Source of the DNA: Ruania rhizosphaerae | GTDB taxonomy: Bacteria; Actinomycetota; Actinomycetes; Actinomycetales; Beutenbergiaceae | Assembly (NCBI RefSeq): GCF_009805705.1 | Contig: NZ_VSMB01000002.1 | Location: 186,001-250,000, forward strand | Reading direction: 5' to 3' | Length of the DNA stretch: 64,000 nucleotides | Shown: one piece after another, positions 34,062-42,741 of the stretch | Numbering within the stretch: position 1 is the stretch's first letter | How the letters are laid out: each line of letters opens with the position of its first letter | Translations under genes and position numbers: made by a program | The notes under the pieces: model-generated | Database searches by the model: none | Told to the model about the DNA's origin: nothing | Seen by the model: only the letters and a program-made list of their open reading frames with translations

Positions 34062-36639
34062 TGGGCATCAGCTCCTGTGGGGCGCGTCGTAGCGACCTGA
34101 AGTCGTCGACGTCGGGCGGCTGAACATGTTCTGTGGTGACCGAGGTGGGGCGCGACCGCGCCGGTCCGAGGACTGCAGCGGCGGCGAGTGCGCTGACGGC
34201 GACGGTCTCGCCGACGAGTACTACTTCGACACGTCTTCGGCTGATGTTGCGGACCCAGCCGGTCAGGCCGAACTCGACGGCCTGACGCCGCATCCACCGC
34301 CGGTATCCGACGCCGTTGACACGCCCCCGGACGACCAGCCTCAACGACAGGTGCTCTGCGTACTCGGGTGCGACGTTCAGATCGAAGCGTTTGACAGCCT
34401 CGTTCATGAAGGTGCGTGCCACCTGACGGGGCGTGCCGTACGTCGGGTACTCGCAGTTGCCGATGGCGGCATGCGCATTGAGCTCACAGATGCCCGCTTC
34501 CTGCTCGCTGAGGGGCTTGTGATGATCCTCCAGCAGGAAGTCAACCCCGCAGAATGCCAGGCCCGGGACGGCCTTGACGGCGGCGACGCACGCTTCCTTG
34601 ATGCTCGGATGCAGCTCATCCAGGACGTCAACGGAGTCGCCTCCTTGGGAGAGGCTGCATGTATTGGACAGGATCACCCGTTGACCAGCCTCGGGCACGC
34701 TCTCCAACGTCAGGCCGGCGCGGGAGAGCTGATATTTCGCGGCCGCGCCGTACAGGATCGGGCGCCCCCACAGGTGAGGATTGAGACGACGGGTGGCGTT
34801 CTTCCGGATCATGAGTTCGGCGACGTTGTGGACGCCGTCGCCCACCACCGAAGCCGGGTCACGGAGAATCGCCGCGATCACCTGATCGCCGATCACCACG
34901 ATGCGGTAGTCCTTGCCCGGAATGTGCTTCTCGACGATGAAGTCCTGACTGCCCAGCTTGCTCTCGCGCAACTGGTCGAAGGCTACGTCCAACTCGACGC
35001 GGTCCGAGATCCCTGCCACCACGCCGATCCCGCGAACGCCCATAGCCGGCTTCACCACCACCGGGTAACCTAGGAGGTCGGCGAACTGACGAGCGGTGTC
35101 GAAGTCGCCGTTGCGGAACGTCCGGCCCTTCGGCACGGGTACACCAGCGCGGCCCAGTCGCAGGCGGGTCGCCTCCTTGTGTGTGCACAGCGCCAGCGAC
35201 GATGCGCTCGAGAGCGGTGAGCGGCTCCACTTGAACAGCAGCGGGGGGTGCACACCATCATTGGCGTAGAAGGCGCCCTTGGAGAAGCGCACGGTCGACA
35301 TCCCTAGCGCCAGCGCCTGCCGCTCCATCATGTGCCCCTTGGTCCCGTTCGGACCGAGAGGTTGTAGATAGGGAACCTCTGGGTAGATGTTCGGCTGTGG
35401 TCCAGCGGTGATCTCGTCTTCAGCCGGGACCGTGAGGCGGTCGGTCACCGCCTCCACGATCTCTTCCCACGGCGTGTGCACCCCGAGACCGGCGGGGTCA
35501 AGGTCCGTGCCATGCCCGTCCCGCGGCTTGGCGATCACGCCGTGTACGCCGGGCAGGGTCGCGGCCAGTTGCCTGAGGGCGGCCAGCGCGACCGGCCCAC
35601 CAGCATCCATGTCCAGCAGATAGAGGCGCCCCTGCCCGCGCTCGGCGTTTCGCAACGCGACCTCCCTGGCGCGTAGGAGCCCACCGGCAACGGCTGGGCG
35701 CAATCCGGCGACCACCTGCGGGCGAGACCGGAATCGCCGGGAGACCCGCTTCTCGGCTCCGAGGAGATCGGCGGCGACCGTGAACTCAACCGCACCGGAG
35801 GTTCCCGCGACGATCCGTTCCACCTCACGGACGAACGCGCCGCGACGGGCGAAGTCCCGGAGCCGGAGCGCGCGGCGGATGACGACCCTGGGGTCAATCT
35901 CCTCGCGGGCTGCGGCCTGCACCAAGGCGCGCACGCGCTCCCGTGAGTCCTCGAAGTTCAGCGAACGCTCGAAGTCCAACCACACCGGACGATCTGGCGC
36001 GGAATCCGCACGGGCCTCGCGCAACTGGTCCAGCAGGTCAGTCGTGCTCACGGATCGCCCGGCGACGACCGGCGCCACTACCGTGACTGCGCCCGACTCC
36101 TCGGACAGGAGCTGTGCCACCGAGATCCCGAGAGCCCGCGCCGCCACATCCAGCAATGCCGTCTCGACGCCGAACAGCGTGCCCGCATAGGGAGTCGTGC
36201 CCTCGAGCAAGCCCACGCGTTCGGCTGCCACCTTCGCGAGCCGTGTAGCTGATTGACGGTTGAGCCCCCACGCCGGAACGAACTGGCGCTCGTGATCGCG
36301 GGCAAGCACGGTCAAGACAGTCATCAGTTCGGTAATGGAGCCCAGGGCCGCCTGCCGACTGTCACACGCGATCGTGCGCTGGTGGAGAACAGTGAGCGCG
36401 CGCTCCAGGAAGTCCCACGAACGGCTGTCTCGGTCGCCGGTCTCCCGGCCCCGGAACTGCGCCTCGCCGACGCCTAGGACCTGTCCACCAGCCCCCGACG
36501 CGTCGATCAGCAGCATGACGTTGGTGTGGCGCTGGCGCGTGTTGCCACGGCGCTCCGCTTCGGACCGGTACCGCAAGGCTTGCAGGCGGTCGATCGTCAC
36601 CACGGTCGTGGATGCCGACGTCGTTTCAGACTGCACCAT
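34051..36639 (-). CDS. Fusion: inactive enolase-like domain + CphA-like ATP-grasp + intact acylphosphatase
   Basis: This 862-residue protein is a paralogue of the 882-residue fusion downstream, but with the opposite pattern of decay. The enolase-like domain (about 15-410) has lost the strand carrying the first catalytic Lys, the second metal Glu and the opposing Lys pair (AGLRPAVAGGLL in place of a Lys-rich loop), keeping only Asp222. The ATP-grasp domain (about 435-750) looks complete: YPVVVKPAMGVRGIGV (Lys530), hinge VEKHIPGKD, GDGVHNVAELM, and metal site ICELNAH (719-721). The C-terminal acylphosphatase (765-840) is canonical, with GRVNGVGYRRW (Arg780) and GWVRN (Asn798). The ATG at 36639 follows GGAGAGG. 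It is likely an amino-acid or peptide ligase with an attached hydrolase domain. Confidence 0.85.
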   Translation of the reverse strand: MVQSETTSASTTVVTIDRLQALRYRSEAERRGNTRQRHTNVMLLIDASGAGGQVLGVGEAQFRGRETGDRDSRSWDFLERALTVLHQRTIACDSRQAALGSITELMTVLTVLARDHERQFVPAWGLNRQSATRLAKVAAERVGLLEGTTPYAGTLFGVETALLDVAARALGISVAQLLSEESGAVTVVAPVVAGRSVSTTDLLDQLREARADSAPDRPVWLDFERSLNFEDSRERVRALVQAAAREEIDPRVVIRRALRLRDFARRGAFVREVERIVAGTSGAVEFTVAADLLGAEKRVSRRFRSRPQVVAGLRPAVAGGLLRAREVALRNAERGQGRLYLLDMDAGGPVALAALRQLAATLPGVHGVIAKPRDGHGTDLDPAGLGVHTPWEEIVEAVTDRLTVPAEDEITAGPQPNIYPEVPYLQPLGPNGTKGHMMERQALALGMSTVRFSKGAFYANDGVHPPLLFKWSRSPLSSASSLALCTHKEATRLRLGRAGVPVPKGRTFRNGDFDTARQFADLLGYPVVVKPAMGVRGIGVVAGISDRVELDVAFDQLRESKLGSQDFIVEKHIPGKDYRIVVIGDQVIAAILRDPASVVGDGVHNVAELMIRKNATRRLNPHLWGRPILYGAAAKYQLSRAGLTLESVPEAGQRVILSNTCSLSQGGDSVDVLDELHPSIKEACVAAVKAVPGLAFCGVDFLLEDHHKPLSEQEAGICELNAHAAIGNCEYPTYGTPRQVARTFMNEAVKRFDLNVAPEYAEHLSLRLVVRGRVNGVGYRRWMRRQAVEFGLTGWVRNISRRRVEVVLVGETVAVSALAAAAVLGPARSRPTSVTTEHVQPPDVDDFRSLRRAPQELMPSVR

Positions 36640-36691
36640 GGGCAACCTCTCCTGATCTCGCCGCCATGCGGCCCGTTCTGCACTCACGCCA

Positions 36692-37429
36692 CTAATCCTG
36701 AATGTACGCGACGCAGGCCTGCGCCAGCGCATCCGCCGAATCCCAGACGGGAACCGTCACCCCCGACGGGGAGGGCCCGAGCACCGCGGAGATATCGGTA
36801 CAGCCGTACACGATGCCCTGAGCTCCGCGCTGGGCCAGGAGAGCGGCGGCCTCGACCAGTACATCCCGTGCACCCTCAAGGTCACCGGCCTTGACGAGCC
36901 GGATACCCCGCATCACCGCGCTGGCGGAACCCAGATCCGTCAGATCCAGCAGATCGTAGCCATGGTCGGCGAGTCGGTTGTAGACGCCGGACCTGGCTGT
37001 CCCGTCGGTCGACATCAACCCCAGCCGGGTGACAGCCGAGGTATCGCGCTGAATCTGCTGTGCCACGGCATCGACGATGTGGAAGATCGGCACGTCGGAC
37101 TCGGCCTGCATCTCGTCGAACCAGTAGTGCGCGGAGTTGCATGGCACCGCAATCGCGCGGGCGCCGGCGTCGCTGAGGAACCGGACTCCATGACGCAGCG
37201 CTGGAGCCGGGTCCGCGCCCGTGCCGAGGATCGCGTCAGAACGATCCGGCGTGGTGGGGTCGGAATAGACCAGCGTCGCGATGTGATCCTGATCTCGCCG
37301 AGCAGAAGTGCGTACAGCGAGCTTGGCCAGAAAATCCGCCGTAGCAGCGGGGCCCATTCCTCCGAGAACGCCGAGCAGTGGTCCCGCTGACTCCGGCATC
37401 ACGCTGCCGTGGCTAGGCATGCCGCTCAC
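36692..37429 (-). CDS. Aspartate/glutamate racemase family protein
   Basis: This 245-residue cofactor-independent racemase has the two-cysteine pattern of the family: Cys97 in VPCNSAH and Cys210 in VYGCTD, plus the N-terminal LGVLGGMGPAAT. These are the acid/base pair that invert the alpha carbon of aspartate or glutamate. The GTG start overlaps the stop of the upstream ATP-grasp gene (GTGA) and the gene is followed after 52 bases by a ligase fusion, so it is part of the operon. It probably supplies a D-acidic amino acid to the ligases; D-Asp versus D-Glu cannot be decided, and some family members act on other amino acids. Confidence 0.88.
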   Translation of the reverse strand: MSGMPSHGSVMPESAGPLLGVLGGMGPAATADFLAKLAVRTSARRDQDHIATLVYSDPTTPDRSDAILGTGADPAPALRHGVRFLSDAGARAIAVPCNSAHYWFDEMQAESDVPIFHIVDAVAQQIQRDTSAVTRLGLMSTDGTARSGVYNRLADHGYDLLDLTDLGSASAVMRGIRLVKAGDLEGARDVLVEAAALLAQRGAQGIVYGCTDISAVLGPSPSGVTVPVWDSADALAQACVAYIQD

Positions 37430-38598
37430 ACCGGCTCGTCAACGACGACAGCAGGCGGCTCAGCGTCCATCGCAGCGCGGACTCCACGTTCAGCGTAGTA
37501 GGCACGCACACGCGGGTCGGCGAACAACGGTTGGTGCGACTGGAGCACGTTGACACCAGTGTTGATGTTGGCCTCCAGCACCAGAGGGCCGTCCGGACCG
37601 ATCACGATGTCCCAGCCGACGTACTCCATGAACGACAGCACGCGAGCGGCGTGCATCACCAGGTCACGGGTCTCCTGCCAGTACGGCAGCACCACACCGT
37701 TGATCGGCGCACCGGTGTCCGGGTGCGCGTCGAACCACTCCTTGACGTTGCTGTCCGGCAGTCGCGTGGCCGACCCCAGCTCGCCCGTGTCCAGATCAAT
37801 CCGCGAACTGAGCCCGCCCCGGCTCCAGTTGTCCGACGGCTCCGCACGCCTGCAGCCAATCCGCTGCACGGCGAGGGCGATGAACGGCTCGTTCCCGTTC
37901 GTCACGTCTAGCATCGTCAGCACCCGCACGGTATTGACCGTGTTCGGGTAGAGCCCGCCGACGACGTCGTGCTGGGCCAGGCCACGCTCGACGATGAACG
38001 GCCGGTCGTGCGTTCCCAGCAACTGCTTCATCTGCTCCGGGGCCATCGCTTCGCCGTTCGCCAGGACGGTGGCGGCATCGACCTTCTCGACCGCGACAAT
38101 GTTCTTGCCTTCGGCACCGGCGAGCACCTTGAAGAACACCTTCTCGCCGGGCGCCATCCGATCCAAGTACACCACGATGGGGATGCGGCCCTCCTGCGGG
38201 AAGGGGTGCACGGCGCCGCGGGAGTAGACCCCAAGCAACTCGGGCGAGCGCACGTCCATGGCCCGCAGGAGCAGGTGCGTGGTCAACTTGTTGTTGATGA
38301 CGTCCTGCAGGCGGGCATGGACCATGTACTTGGTGCGGAACAGCCGCTGCAGGTCGGAGACGTACTTCCCATGGCCGGTGTTCTGCAGGTCATAGAGCAC
38401 GGCGCTGCGGGAGAGGAACCCCTTGAGCCAGAATCGCGGGTGGCGCATGCGCAGCGGTACGCGCCACTGGCGTTCCTTGCGGGCGAGCTTGCGCAGTTCC
38501 CGCAACAGGACACGTCCGGCGCGAACCTTGCGTCGCCCACGTCCCAGGACCGTGCGCACCGGTCTGACGGCATCCCGTACTGCACTACCCACAACCAC
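37426..38598 (-). CDS. Sugar-transfer-associated ATP-grasp protein (TupA/ATPgrasp_ST-like)
   Basis: This 390-residue protein belongs to the ATP-grasp group found in capsule and exopolysaccharide loci. Visible features are a basic amphipathic N-terminus, KVFFKVLAGAEGKNIV for the nucleotide lysine region, PFIVERGLAQHDVVGGLYPN followed by VNTVRVLTM, and the metal-binding LEANINTG near residue 350. Members such as TupA are implicated in attaching polyglutamate to polyglucuronate in teichuronopeptide. GAAGGGG lies about 10 bases before the GTG start. It links the amino-acid ligases to the glycan genes and might form an amide between amino acid and uronic acid (inference). Confidence 0.82.
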   Translation of the reverse strand: MVVGSAVRDAVRPVRTVLGRGRRKVRAGRVLLRELRKLARKERQWRVPLRMRHPRFWLKGFLSRSAVLYDLQNTGHGKYVSDLQRLFRTKYMVHARLQDVINNKLTTHLLLRAMDVRSPELLGVYSRGAVHPFPQEGRIPIVVYLDRMAPGEKVFFKVLAGAEGKNIVAVEKVDAATVLANGEAMAPEQMKQLLGTHDRPFIVERGLAQHDVVGGLYPNTVNTVRVLTMLDVTNGNEPFIALAVQRIGCRRAEPSDNWSRGGLSSRIDLDTGELGSATRLPDSNVKEWFDAHPDTGAPINGVVLPYWQETRDLVMHAARVLSFMEYVGWDIVIGPDGPLVLEANINTGVNVLQSHQPLFADPRVRAYYAERGVRAAMDAEPPAVVVDEPV

Positions 38599-38616
38599 GA
38601 TCGCGATCCCCTTCCA

Positions 38617-40716
38617 TCAGATACTCCGTTGCCCGCTCAGACTCTCAGCCACGTCGAGCGCCTCGTCCACCGGCGAACGCGCACCGGGTGGTGCGGTCGC
38701 GAGGGTGAGGGCCGCAGCCGGCTGGAACGCTTGCACGACTTCGGCGAGGCGGCGACGGAAGTATCCCGGCCAGCGAGAAGTATACGGCGCGGCGAACTCC
38801 TCCTGTGGCACCAGCGTCTCGATCGCCACGCCGGCCTTTCGCGCCGCACCGATCCATGACGGGGGCGCGAGCAGCACCGGAAGGAAGGCGTTGCTCAGAA
38901 CGGCGCGCTGCATGATCGCGCGAGTGGTCTCGGCAGCAGCCAGTGACTGGTCCAGGACCACGAAGACGACGGCGGGACGACCGTCGGTGATCGGAGAGGG
39001 TGGTGGGGTCAGCCTGGGCAGCCGGGCAGGATGCATGCGTAGTGCACCGGCCGGTGCCAGGTGATGCAGTGCGCGGGCGTTCGCGGACCGCAGCGCGCGT
39101 TTGGCCTGAACGCCCATTCGTACCACCGGGCGCGGGGCGCGCTGCCGGAGGAGGTTGGCGCCACGACGGGCCACGGTGTGCAGGGAGCGGCCGGCTTGAG
39201 CGGGCGTGTTCCCTCGCCTTACGGCGGAAATCTCCCACCCGCTCGAGCTCTCACGTTCGGGTCGCGACCCAACGGCAGAAGCGCGCCTAGCCATCGCCAG
39301 TTCGACTGTGGGGTCGAGATCGGCCTGCAACTGGTCGGGATCGCCGGCTAGCACCACGCGCCCGATCGCGCAGGTGTCCACGATGCCCGAGACACGTGCA
39401 GCGAGGTATCGCTGCCGGTCACCGGGCTCCAGGCCTGCAGCGACCTCCGGGATAGTCTCCACCTGCGCTCGGCGCACGAGAGCTGTCGGAGCATCGTCAG
39501 CGGTCAGCAGCACCACCGGCACCTCGTCCTCGGGGAGCGCGAGCGCCGCGAGCACGGAGTCGGGCGAGTCACCGCGGTGGGGCAGCACCACCAGGGTTCG
39601 CGGCTCGGGCGCCACCTCCGCTGATCGCTCGCTGGTTTGGGACGTCTCCCCCGAGGATTCGGCGGGCCCGATGAGTTCGGCCAGCCTCCGTGCGTGTGCC
39701 TCGTAGCTGAAGCGCTCGCGTACCAGGGCCACCCCGTGTGCGGATTGACGCTGATAGGCATCAGGGTCCGCCGACAACTCGTCGACGGCGGTGCGTGCCT
39801 CACCCGCAGTGGCATACACGCAGGCGGTTCCAAAGGTCGGCTCGAACGAGGCATCCACCACGGCCACAGCCCCGGAGGCCAGACCTTCGAGGACGGTCCG
39901 GCCGAATGCCTCGACCAGCGCCGGGTGGTGGTAGTACACGAGAAAGTCGATCGATGCGAGGTACTGGGCCGGTGTCACCGAGTTGAACGGCAGGTCGACC
40001 CAGTTCCCGGGTAGCCGGCCCAGCACGTCACGCGGCGCCTCGGTGCCGCCCAGCACCTGCACCGAGTAGCGCGGATCGTCCGGGTAGGCGGCCAAGATCT
40101 CCTCCTTGGTGGCGGGCCACTTGCTCCAATGCCCGCGGCTGTGCCTGCCGATCACCGGTCGGCGGTCCACCACGCCCTCACGCGGGACGTGCCAGGAGTC
40201 GACGTCGACGATGTTCGTCCAATCCGTCGCCAGCATCGGCACCTCCCCGGCGTGGTGCGCCAGCGCCTCCCGCACCGTGGGACCGATCGGAGCCCACACC
40301 GGCTCCCGCTCACCGAAGGGCCGGGCTGCCCTCTGCGTCGCCCACACGTCGTAGTAGGGCGAGTGCGCGCGCGGGTCCACCGGAACCTGGTTAGCCACGA
40401 TCAGCACGTGTTCAGCCCTCACCTGGGGCAACCACGGCGGCGTCGACGCCAGGACGCTCGGATGCCGGATCACCAGTACCTTCGCCGAGACCGGCCCATC
40501 GAGTACGAGCTCGGCTGCCCCTGACTCCACCAGCGCCCGGATCCTGGGCGCGAACGGATCCCCAGGCCGCTGGATCGGCGAGGGCAGATGGAGCAGTCCC
40601 GTGCGGTAACCGGCCCGGTTCTGTGCGAGCGTCTCCTCCACCACGCTCGCGGTGGTGCCACCGGGGAACCGGAGGTCGGTCGCCATCAGCACGTCGAAGG
40701 CGTGCGACTCAGTCAT
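38617..40716 (-). CDS. GT4-like glycosyltransferase with C-terminal extension
   Basis: This 699-residue protein has a GT-B-like first half (about 1-350). FPGGTTASVVEE marks the N-terminal acceptor-domain loop; RPVIGRHSRGHWSKWP opens the C-terminal donor domain, and HHPALVEAFGRTVLEGLASG is the family EX7E-type donor-binding motif. The remaining 340 residues include an Ala/Arg-rich region and a second alpha/beta segment (AVVFVVLDQSLAAAETTRA) that I cannot assign; it may be a partner domain related to the small protein encoded just upstream. It overlaps that gene by 8 bases and is 18 bases from the ATP-grasp_ST gene. It probably adds a sugar to the glycan on the cytoplasmic side. Confidence 0.8.
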   Translation of the reverse strand: MTESHAFDVLMATDLRFPGGTTASVVEETLAQNRAGYRTGLLHLPSPIQRPGDPFAPRIRALVESGAAELVLDGPVSAKVLVIRHPSVLASTPPWLPQVRAEHVLIVANQVPVDPRAHSPYYDVWATQRAARPFGEREPVWAPIGPTVREALAHHAGEVPMLATDWTNIVDVDSWHVPREGVVDRRPVIGRHSRGHWSKWPATKEEILAAYPDDPRYSVQVLGGTEAPRDVLGRLPGNWVDLPFNSVTPAQYLASIDFLVYYHHPALVEAFGRTVLEGLASGAVAVVDASFEPTFGTACVYATAGEARTAVDELSADPDAYQRQSAHGVALVRERFSYEAHARRLAELIGPAESSGETSQTSERSAEVAPEPRTLVVLPHRGDSPDSVLAALALPEDEVPVVLLTADDAPTALVRRAQVETIPEVAAGLEPGDRQRYLAARVSGIVDTCAIGRVVLAGDPDQLQADLDPTVELAMARRASAVGSRPERESSSGWEISAVRRGNTPAQAGRSLHTVARRGANLLRQRAPRPVVRMGVQAKRALRSANARALHHLAPAGALRMHPARLPRLTPPPSPITDGRPAVVFVVLDQSLAAAETTRAIMQRAVLSNAFLPVLLAPPSWIGAARKAGVAIETLVPQEEFAAPYTSRWPGYFRRRLAEVVQAFQPAAALTLATAPPGARSPVDEALDVAESLSGQRSI

Positions 40717-41182
40717 CGGGCAATCCTGTCATCCCCTCCTGCGGATGGCGGAACCGGCTCGCTCTGTTCATCACAGCCTTCCGTAGCCGCTGCACAGCCG
40801 CCTGCGCCCGCCGCGGGACCGTCCGGGCGGCGGGCACGGGCAGCGCTCGTGCGGCGCGCAGCACGTTCTCACGCGAGGTCGAGGAGACCATGCGCACGTG
40901 GTGGGCGCCCCAGATCCTCCGAGCTTCAGCGCAGGTCTCGGCATCTGCGGCCACCACAAAGCGGCAGATCGCCGCCACCGGGGTGTGCAGATCGGCCGGC
41001 TGCTCGGCCACGAGCATCGTATGCAGCCCGCGCCGTTCGATGTCGATGAGCAGACCCAGCAACGGCCCGGCAAGGTGTCGCGGGCCCTCCGCAGAGACTC
41101 CAGGCACCAGCACGGTCCGCGTCGGCGCCGGTAGGCTGGCGGCGGGATCGAGCACCAGCACGCGGCAGGAGGACACAATCAT
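40709..41182 (-). CDS. Small hypothetical protein in the ligase/glycan operon
   Basis: This 157-residue protein starts at ATG 41182, which overlaps the stop of the asparagine-synthase-like gene by one base (TGATG). A longer frame upstream is Pro/Arg-rich and is rejected as a shadow. It opens with strands IVSSCRVLVLDP and RTVLVPGV, then GPLLGLLIDIERRGLHTMLVAEQ and FVVAADAETCAEARRIWG, an alternating alpha/beta pattern similar to the extra C-terminal part of the next glycosyltransferase. The C-terminus is strongly basic. No catalytic motif is visible and no family was recognised. Tight coupling on both sides argues that it is real. Confidence 0.65.
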   Translation of the reverse strand: MIVSSCRVLVLDPAASLPAPTRTVLVPGVSAEGPRHLAGPLLGLLIDIERRGLHTMLVAEQPADLHTPVAAICRFVVAADAETCAEARRIWGAHHVRMVSSTSRENVLRAARALPVPAARTVPRRAQAAVQRLRKAVMNRASRFRHPQEGMTGLPDD

Positions 41183-42741
41183 CACCGCATCAGCTCCGTC
41201 GGATCGATGTTCGTCAGGGTTCCTTCGTACCGGCGGGTCCACAGGCTCAGCATGGCCAGTCCCCGGACCAGATGCTGGCCGCCGGTGGTGGAGAGCACCG
41301 CCTGCCAGTCCGACGGCGTCCCTTCCGCCAGGCGCCGGGAGACCAGCGGCCGTACCGGTTCGGCACGCAGCAGATCTCGCAGATGCGTGATCGCCTCGCG
41401 GGATGTGGCCCGGCGCGGGTGGGGGCGTGGCCACGGGACCAGGTCCTGGGCAGTGGACATCGCGCCGAGCTCCTGGTCGAAGGTGCTGGTCAGGAGCGGG
41501 TACAGGCGACCGTCGCGGTGCTCGTCGGGCGACATGGCCAAGGCGGTGGACACCAGGTCATCGGTGAGGAACGGCGTCGCCACTGGGCCTGCGGCTGCCA
41601 CCAGCCCGTGCGGCGCGAGGCTGATACCGGGAAGGGTCCGGGTGAGGTAGGCGGTGAACGTGTGGCCGAACGGGTGGTCGAGGTAGCGGCGCACGATCGG
41701 CTCGGTATCGGCCTGGATCCGGTCACGCAACCGCTCGACGACTCCGGGCGCGAGCACGTGGGAAGCGGCCGCCAGATAGCGCGTCCCCCCCGCGATTCGC
41801 TGGGCGGCGACGGGCTCGCCGGGAGCCGGATCGGCGAAAGCACCGCCCACGAACAGTCCGCCGCCCAGCCCGTCGAGCACCGTTGGCGCAACTGCGTCTG
41901 GCGCTCCGGTTCGCGCTGCCGCGAGCCGGCGCACCAGCGGGACGAGCCAGACGTGGAAGGCGGTCTGGTAGTCCACGGCCGAACCGAAGTGGGCCAGGTC
42001 GGCCGCGAACGCATCTCGCCGTGGCATCACGATCTCGTGCGGGACGCCGAGGTGCTCGGCCACCCGGGCCGCGACCAGTTCCTCCATGACCGTCCCGGTG
42101 TCCGAAGACGTGGTGTAGGCGTGGACGCCGTGGCGCACGCCGGCGTGCACGGCTGCGGCGAGCAGCAGCCGTGAGTCCCACCCACCGCTGAGCATCGAGA
42201 CGAGCGGTCCGGACCGGGCCAGGTCCGCGACAGTGGATCGGAACACGGCCAGCAGATCATCGACCGTCGCTCCACTCATCTCGAGGGCGGGCCATGACCA
42301 GTGCCGGCTACTGACCACCTCACCGGCGGCGCTGCGCCGCACTCGCTCACCCGGTTGCAGTCGCCTCACCTCGCGCACCATCGTGCGACCACCGATCGGG
42401 CCGCTCGCCGCGAGCATCTGGGCCACCGCGTCCCAGTCCGGGCTCGCCGCGGTGGGGCGCGTGCGAATCAGCGCGTCGAGATGGGAGGAGAAGACGATGC
42501 TCTCCCCATCGTCCTCGACGTACAGCGGGATGGCGCCGGAGGCGCCTGCCCGCAGCTCGGACGCTTCCTCACCCTCCTCGATCGTGATGGCATCGCGACC
42601 AGCTCGACCTGCCGCCTGACCGCTGAGAACTGGCCCGTGGCTCCACTCGATACCGCCGGGCCGGCGCACTGCCCCCCTGGCCAGCACCACCGTGGTCGCC
42701 GATTCCAGCACCACCGGCACCTCACCCCACGTGCGCGCCAT
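41182..42741 (-). CDS. Asparagine synthase-like protein
   Basis: This 519-residue protein has the ATP-pyrophosphatase domain of asparagine synthetase B: MLSGGWDSR (SGGxDS loop, 185-190), a second part with EELVAARVAEHLGVPHEI, and a Cys-free helical C-terminus with RLYPLLTSTF. The N-terminal 150 residues follow the glutaminase-like fold (FSSHLDALI, LQPGERV) but there is no Cys2 nucleophile, so glutamine hydrolysis is not expected. Such proteins adenylate a carboxylate and join it to an amine: asparagine, lasso macrolactams, beta-lactams or sugar amidation. It is the first gene of the 11-gene minus-strand operon, 195 bases from the divergent ATP-grasp gene. Its part in the pathway, possibly a final amidation, is inferred. 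Confidence 0.82.
   Translation of the reverse strand: MARTWGEVPVVLESATTVVLARGAVRRPGGIEWSHGPVLSGQAAGRAGRDAITIEEGEEASELRAGASGAIPLYVEDDGESIVFSSHLDALIRTRPTAASPDWDAVAQMLAASGPIGGRTMVREVRRLQPGERVRRSAAGEVVSSRHWSWPALEMSGATVDDLLAVFRSTVADLARSGPLVSMLSGGWDSRLLLAAAVHAGVRHGVHAYTTSSDTGTVMEELVAARVAEHLGVPHEIVMPRRDAFAADLAHFGSAVDYQTAFHVWLVPLVRRLAAARTGAPDAVAPTVLDGLGGGLFVGGAFADPAPGEPVAAQRIAGGTRYLAAASHVLAPGVVERLRDRIQADTEPIVRRYLDHPFGHTFTAYLTRTLPGISLAPHGLVAAAGPVATPFLTDDLVSTALAMSPDEHRDGRLYPLLTSTFDQELGAMSTAQDLVPWPRPHPRRATSREAITHLRDLLRAEPVRPLVSRRLAEGTPSDWQAVLSTTGGQHLVRGLAMLSLWTRRYEGTLTNIDPTELMR

Noticed and set aside
25512-36639. A standard cyanophycin synthetase or poly-gamma-glutamate operon
   Set aside because: No protein has the CphA order ATP-grasp plus Mur ligase in one chain, and there is no PgsC/PgsA or cyanophycinase. 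The domains are distributed and combined with epimerase and acylphosphatase modules instead.
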